From an uncultured Roseburia sp. (GTDB lineage Bacteria; Bacillota; Clostridia; Lachnospirales; Lachnospiraceae), in NCBI GenBank assembly GCA_947070915.1, contig CAMTDY010000123.1, positions 1 through 8,616 on the forward strand: 8,616 nucleotides of DNA, in the 5' to 3' direction. Below the pieces are notes generated by a model. That model ran no database searches, had not been told where the DNA came from, and was given only the letters and a program-made list of their open reading frames with translations. Both the position numbers and the translations under genes were made by a program. Positions 5,439 through 8,616 of this stretch are shown here, piece by piece; position 1 is the first letter of the stretch, and every line of letters starts with the position of its first letter.

Positions 5439-6015
5439 CCATAAACCCAGACATTACACAGGCTCCCGCCGCACCTGCCCGGACAACGGCTTCTGCATTT
5501 TCCTGACAGATACCGCCGATGCCATAGACAGGGATGTGTATGCTCTCTGACACCTCTCGGATAAACTCCGGGCCCCGGCCCGGCATCCCCCTCTTACAGT
5601 CAGTTTCAAACACATGCCCGGCGATCACATAATGTGCCCCTGATTCCTCTGCCCTCTTTGCCTGTTCCACCGAATGGACAGAGGATCCGATCCGTTGAAA
5701 ATGGATCTTCTCTCTGGCGGGCAAAGTCTCAAGGATATCCAGGGGAAGATGTATATTCCTGCAGTGCAGCTTCAAAGCACTCTCCCAGAACGTATGAAGG
5801 ATATACGTCACATCTGTTTCCTGGCAAATCCGCAGCACCTGTTCCGCCAACTTCTCATACTCACTCTGGGAAAGATCTTTTTCTCTCAAAAGAACAGCAT
5901 CCGCTTCCCCATTCTGTACAATCTGCCGGATCCTCTCATAAAAATCTCCCTGACACAGTTTCCTATTGGTGACACACAGACACGGAATTCTTTCACCACT
6001 GCTTCCCCTATACAT
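5425..6015 (-). CDS. tenI: Thiazole tautomerase TenI-like (ThiE/TenI family)
   Basis: The 196-residue protein is a TIM barrel of the ThiE/TenI family. ThiE joins thiazole and pyrimidine phosphates; TenI aromatises the thiazole made by ThiG. The decisive segment GHVFETDCKRGMPGRG (133-148) is nearly that of Bacillus TenI, including the His (134) that serves as catalytic base there. ThiE instead has GPxFxTxTK. The HLP (about 89-91) is also TenI-like, as ThiE usually has HLGQxD. LREKDL (43-48), SSVHSVEQA and the phosphate-binding VYGIGG and ACVMSG motifs are shared by both. A pipeline might well call it thiE. Translation may be coupled: the ATG at 6015 overlaps the thiH stop in ATGTATAG, without a clear Shine-Dalgarno. 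A GTG at 6027 adding four residues is the alternative. It is the last gene of the thi operon and runs into the end of metA. Confidence 0.85.
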   Translation of the reverse strand: MYRGSSGERIPCLCVTNRKLCQGDFYERIRQIVQNGEADAVLLREKDLSQSEYEKLAEQVLRICQETDVTYILHTFWESALKLHCRNIHLPLDILETLPAREKIHFQRIGSSVHSVEQAKRAEESGAHYVIAGHVFETDCKRGMPGRGPEFIREVSESIHIPVYGIGGICQENAEAVVRAGAAGACVMSGFMAIRQ

Positions 6016-7213
6016 AGATAGAATCACTCATTACCGGCTGCAGCCCATGATCCCGGATCGCCTGGTACACCTCATCCACTGTCCTCGTATCGTCGATCTC
6101 AAACTGTTCATCTCCCTTTTCCTCTCCACTCCGACCCCCAATGCCAACATTTACCCCGGCAGAAATCTTTGTCGCCGCGATCTGGATCAAGTGGTCTCTC
6201 ACCCTCCCACACTCCCTGGTGGAAACAGTTATATGGGAAAATGGCAGGAACAGCCGATAGCCACACACAACCTGAAGCAGCTGCGCCTCACGAACATCCA
6301 TGGGATTGATCTTGTCATTGTTGATGATGGGACGCAGTCTCGGACAGGAAAATGCAATCTCTGCATGGGGATATTTTCGCTGGATATACCAGGCGTGCAT
6401 GCCCGTGGCAAAAGCATCCCGCCTAAAATCATCCAGTCCCAGCAGCGCCCCAAAACCCACGCCCCGCATTCCTCCCCTGACTGCCCTTTCCTGGGCATTC
6501 AGGCGGTAGGGAAAGACCCGTTTCCTTCCCGCCAGATGAAGCGTCTCATACTTATCGGAATGATAGGTCTCCTGAAATATCGTGACATAATCGGCACCAC
6601 ACTCGTGAAGATATTGATACTCCTCCGAATTCACCGGATATATTTCCAGACCGATCACCTTAAAATAGTTCCGCGCAATCTTACATGCCTCTCCGATGTA
6701 TCTGACATCCGACATCTTCGGGCTCTCTCCCGTCAGGATCAAGACCTCCTGGAGACCTGTTTTTGCAATTTCCTTCATCTCCCTCTCAATCTCTTCCAGA
6801 TTCAGCCGGGCGCGCCTGATTTTATTGTGACAGTTGAAGCCGCAGTAAATGCAATAATTTTCACAATAATTTGCTATGTAGAGGGGGGTAAACATAGTAA
6901 TGGAGTTTCCAAAATGCTTTCTCGTCTCCGCCTGGGCCGCCTGGGCAATCTCCTCCAAAAGAGGCAATGCCGCCGGGGAAAGTAGGGCCGCAAAGTCTTC
7001 CGGTCCTTTCCGGTCACAGCTAAGGGCATTTTTAACATCCACCGATGTGTAACACTCACACTCAAATGCTTCCGCCGCTTTTATCACCAGCTTATCTATC
7101 TCCGAATCCAAAACCTCCATATCCTCCAGATAGGTCATATGATCTGTCCTGTTTTCTTTTAGATGTTCTTTGATTTCTGCATTCAAAATACTTTCATTAA
7201 TTCTCTCTGTCAT
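6008..7213 (-). CDS. thiH: 2-iminoacetate synthase (tyrosine lyase) ThiH, radical SAM
   Basis: ThiH cleaves tyrosine by radical SAM chemistry to p-cresol and dehydroglycine (2-iminoacetate), the glycine-derived part of the thiamine thiazole in anaerobes. With this start the protein has 401 residues. The [4Fe-4S] motif C-x3-C-x2-C is at Cys117, Cys121 and Cys124 (YCENYCIYCGF), preceded by TPLYIANY. Later family signatures include LILTGESPKMSDVRYI, LEIYPVNSEEY, ADYVTIFQETYH, GVGFGALLGLDDFRRDA, FSCPRLRP, HITVSTRE and the C-terminal DDTRTVDEVYQAIRDHGLQPV. It lacks the C-terminal cysteine cluster of the related HydG. I chose the ATG at 7213 because GGAGAAAAGG lies just upstream and the thiG stop is 16 bases away. 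The longer form from 7246 overlaps thiG by 17 bases and has a poor Shine-Dalgarno. It sits between thiG and tenI in one operon. Confidence 0.95.
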   Translation of the reverse strand: MTERINESILNAEIKEHLKENRTDHMTYLEDMEVLDSEIDKLVIKAAEAFECECYTSVDVKNALSCDRKGPEDFAALLSPAALPLLEEIAQAAQAETRKHFGNSITMFTPLYIANYCENYCIYCGFNCHNKIRRARLNLEEIEREMKEIAKTGLQEVLILTGESPKMSDVRYIGEACKIARNYFKVIGLEIYPVNSEEYQYLHECGADYVTIFQETYHSDKYETLHLAGRKRVFPYRLNAQERAVRGGMRGVGFGALLGLDDFRRDAFATGMHAWYIQRKYPHAEIAFSCPRLRPIINNDKINPMDVREAQLLQVVCGYRLFLPFSHITVSTRECGRVRDHLIQIAATKISAGVNVGIGGRSGEEKGDEQFEIDDTRTVDEVYQAIRDHGLQPVMSDSIYV

Positions 7214-7217
7214 TTTT

Positions 7218-7227
7218 CCTTTTCTCC
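7218..7227 (-). promoter_or_regulatory. Ribosome-binding site that fixes the thiH start
   Basis: GGAGAAAAGG (minus 7227-7218) lies in the 16-base gap between the thiG stop (TAA, 7232-7230) and the ATG at 7213. AAAAGG is four bases and GGAG ten bases from the ATG. The alternative ATG at 7246 has only ACAGGA about 11 bases upstream, so the shorter ThiH is preferred. Confidence 0.6.
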
Positions 7228-7229
7228 AT

Positions 7230-8012
7230 TTATGTATTACTTCCATCCTGAATATATCCTGTCAGCGGAGAGGAGGCACTCCCCCCTTTTTCCAGCACTC
7301 TTCCCGTGCCGGCAAGATAAGCCGTCCGCCCCGCTTCGATAGCTTTACGAAATGCCTCTGCCATGGCCGGGATATCTCCTGCTGTGGCAATTCCCGTATT
7401 TGCCATCACGGCAGCCGCTCCCATCTCCATCGCCTCACATGCCTGGGAGGGACATCCAATCCCAGCATCCACGATAATGGGCAAATCCACTTCATCAATC
7501 AATATCTGAATAAATTCTTTTGTGCACAATCCCTTATTAGAACCGATGGGCGCAGCCAGAGGCATCACCGAAGCAGCTCCTGCATTGTACAGGTCTCTTG
7601 CTATATTCAGATCGGGATACATATAGGGCATCACCACAAACCCTTCTCTGGCAAGAATCTCCGTCGCTTTCACTGTCTCCTGATTGTCCGGCAGAAGATA
7701 TTTGCTGTCCCTCATAATCTCAATTTTCACAAAATCCCCACAGCCTACCTCTCTGGATAACCTGGCGATCCGGACAGCTTCGTCCGCATTTCTGGCACCA
7801 GACGTATTGGGAAGCAGTGTGACCCCCTCTGGTATATAATCCATAATATTTGCCGTCCCCCCGGCATTTGCCCGTCTCAGAGCAAGAGTGATGATCTGCG
7901 CCCCTGCCTGTTCAACGGCAGCCTGAATCAGATCCAGGGAATATTTTCCAGATCCAAGTATGAACCGGGAAGAAAATTCATGCCCACCTAAAACCAGCAT
8001 ATCTTTATCCAT
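7230..8012 (-). CDS. thiG: Thiazole synthase ThiG
   Basis: ThiG condenses 1-deoxy-D-xylulose 5-phosphate, the sulfur of ThiS thiocarboxylate and dehydroglycine into the thiazole phosphate. The 260-residue protein is full length. It starts MLVLGGHEFSSRFILGSGKY, and carries TLALRRAN, LPNTSGARNADEAVRIARLSRE, the Schiff-base lysine Lys96 in DFVKIEI, LLPDNQETVKATEILAREGF, VMPYMYPD, PLAAPIGSNKGL (the SPIGSG-type phosphate loop), PIIVDAGIGCPSQACEAMEMGAAAVMANTGIA, and a C-terminal AFRKAIEAGRTAYLAG. The start is backed by a strong Shine-Dalgarno, GAGGAGAGGA (8027-8018), five bases before the ATG. It follows thiS by 68 bases and is followed by thiH after 16 bases, consistent with one transcript. It depends on ThiF for loading ThiS, and thiF is not in the window. 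Confidence 0.97.
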   Translation of the reverse strand: MDKDMLVLGGHEFSSRFILGSGKYSLDLIQAAVEQAGAQIITLALRRANAGGTANIMDYIPEGVTLLPNTSGARNADEAVRIARLSREVGCGDFVKIEIMRDSKYLLPDNQETVKATEILAREGFVVMPYMYPDLNIARDLYNAGAASVMPLAAPIGSNKGLCTKEFIQILIDEVDLPIIVDAGIGCPSQACEAMEMGAAAVMANTGIATAGDIPAMAEAFRKAIEAGRTAYLAGTGRVLEKGGSASSPLTGYIQDGSNT

Positions 8013-8080
8013 TTTAATCCTCTCCTCATCTTAATTTTAAAGTCTTCCAACTTCCTTCAATTTGTTCCAATAACAAAAGA

Positions 8081-8278
8081 TCAGCCTCCTCCTACAAAAC
8101 TCACGACCTCGACTTTGTCTCCACTCTTCACCCTTTTTTCATTGTAAATTGATTTGGATACGATCTCCCCATTGATCTCTACCGCGATCTTACGGCTATC
8201 ATAGCCTTCTCGCTCTAAAAGTTCCGTTAGAGAGAGATCTGAATACTGCTCTTTCTCTTTTCCATTTAATATAATCAT
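8081..8278 (-). CDS. thiS: Sulfur carrier protein ThiS
   Basis: This 65-residue beta-grasp (ubiquitin-like) protein carries sulfur as a C-terminal thiocarboxylate to ThiG. It begins MIILNGKEKE, has the helix LSLTELLEREGYDSRKIAVEINGEIV, and ends GDKVEVVSFVGGG, with the obligatory exposed Gly-Gly at the terminus. Length is standard. A perfect Shine-Dalgarno AAAGGAGG (8291-8284) lies five bases before the ATG. It is the first gene of thiS-thiG-thiH-tenI. No promoter or TPP riboswitch is recognisable directly upstream, where degenerate repeat and a MITE-like palindrome begin within 50 bases of the start codon. The 68-base gap to thiG holds no visible structure. Confidence 0.95.
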   Translation of the reverse strand: MIILNGKEKEQYSDLSLTELLEREGYDSRKIAVEINGEIVSKSIYNEKRVKSGDKVEVVSFVGGG

Positions 8279-8297
8279 GGTGTCCTCCTTTCTTGGA

Positions 8298-8327
8298 CCG
8301 CTTTCTTTGTTCCTTTTCGCCTCGCAC
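8298..8327. repeat. Degenerate partial copy of the 70-bp repeat, left of the palindrome
   Basis: This 30-base segment aligns with 8529-8557 of the tandem repeat. It starts CCGC, shares TTCC, and its last 13 bases TTTCGCCTCGCAC are identical, with one extra T. It shows that the repeat array once continued to the left of the MITE-like element, which now separates the two parts. Confidence 0.65.
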
Positions 8328-8490
8328 TAGTGTAATGGTTTTGTAATAAATGGGCTTTATTCGAAGAATGAATTTTTGTATGCAAGGCGGTTTTTTGAAG
8401 GTGTAGCGGTGGCTACATCAAGAAAAACCAACGCAGCAGACGGAAATTCAGGCAAGAATACAGTCCCATTGATTGCAAAACATTACACTA
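8328..8490. mobile_element. MITE-like long imperfect palindrome with TA ends
   Basis: The left arm starts TAGTGTAATGGTTTTG and the right arm ends CAAAACATTACACTA. With a few gaps and mismatches the two arms pair over about 80 bases each, meeting at a perfect central hairpin TGTAGC-GGTG-GCTACA (8402-8417). The symmetry centre of the whole element (8409) coincides with this hairpin. It encodes no open frame of note. Size, terminal inverted repeats and flanking TA dinucleotides fit a miniature element moved in trans by an IS630/Tc1-mariner-type transposase, though that family assignment is inference. Either strand would give a long RNA hairpin. It sits 50 bases upstream of the thiS ATG. Confidence 0.7.
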
Positions 8491-8491
8491 A

Positions 8492-8616
8492 TCACAGCGC
8501 TTCGCTTCTGTGACCGGTCGCGGCATTCGCCGCATACCTTATTCCTTTCGCCTCGCACCAGTCACAGCGCTTCGCTTCTGTGACCGGTCGCGGCATTCGC
8601 CGCATACCTTATTCCT
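8492..8616. repeat. 70-bp tandem repeat, one full and one cut copy, at the contig end
   Basis: The unit beginning TCACAGCGCTTCGCTTCTGT occurs at 8492-8561 and again from 8562. The second copy is identical over all 55 bases available before the sequence ends. Each unit holds small inverted repeats: CACAG/CTGTG around CGCTTCGCTT, GACCGGTC, and GCGGC-ATTC-GCCGC. The unit length is not a multiple of three, and there is no unique spacer as in CRISPR. With the palindrome it fills 8279-8616, where no gene is seen. Confidence 0.9.

Noticed and set aside
5966..6985. Long plus-strand open frame of 339 codons opposite thiH
   Set aside because: It is a shadow of thiH: no Shine-Dalgarno, composition rich in His, Arg and Pro as expected from antisense reading, and thiH has unambiguous family motifs.
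6008..7213. HydG (hydrogenase maturase) instead of ThiH
   Set aside because: HydG shares the radical SAM core but has an extra C-terminal domain with a cysteine cluster, which is absent; the thiS-thiG context fits ThiH.
8492..8616. CRISPR array
   Set aside because: The repeating unit is contiguous with no variable spacers, only two copies are seen, and no cas genes are present.

Overview
The window looks like one complete draft contig from a gut-type Lachnospiraceae (Bacillota, Clostridia). Support for this is strong Firmicutes Shine-Dalgarno sites such as AAAGGAGG, moderate GC, a Gram-positive lipoprotein signal, and protein flavour typical of that family. I cannot name the species. The first 47 bases are not biological: they read as an Illumina Nextera index plus transposase adapter. 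The last 125 bases fall in a 70-bp tandem repeat, which is where short-read assemblies usually break.

Layout. From 197 to 1873 (+) lies a secreted PQQ-like beta-propeller protein with a lysine-rich C-terminal domain. It converges on a small, highly charged hypothetical protein (2434-1889, -). Upstream of that on the same strand is a lipoprotein of the NMT1/THI5-like (SsuA/ThiY) ABC substrate-binding family (3557-2556, -) with no permease or ATPase beside it. Divergent from it is a class U-like sirtuin (3688-4404, +), then a MetA homoserine O-acyltransferase (4524-5438, +) with several unusual pocket residues. From 8278 down to 5425 on the minus strand is a compact thiazole-branch thiamine operon: thiS, thiG, thiH and a TenI/ThiE-fold gene whose motifs favour TenI, the thiazole tautomerase. 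The last gene overlaps the 3' end of metA tail to tail.

How the genes fit together. ThiS carries sulfur, ThiH makes dehydroglycine from tyrosine by radical SAM chemistry, ThiG builds the thiazole, and TenI aromatises it. The ThiS-activating enzyme ThiF, the pyrimidine enzyme ThiC and a clear ThiE coupling enzyme are not in the window. The ThiY-like lipoprotein 2.5 kb away could bring in the pyrimidine half, but that is inference.

The most notable structure is upstream of thiS. A roughly 160-bp near-perfectly centred imperfect palindrome (8328-8490), MITE-like and flanked by TA, sits inside the 70-bp repeat array. The uninterrupted array supplies a matching 'empty site' differing by two bases. 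No TPP riboswitch is visible between thiS and the contig end, so the operon's control region is either beyond the contig, lost, or supplied by the inserted element. I see no clearly new multi-gene system here.
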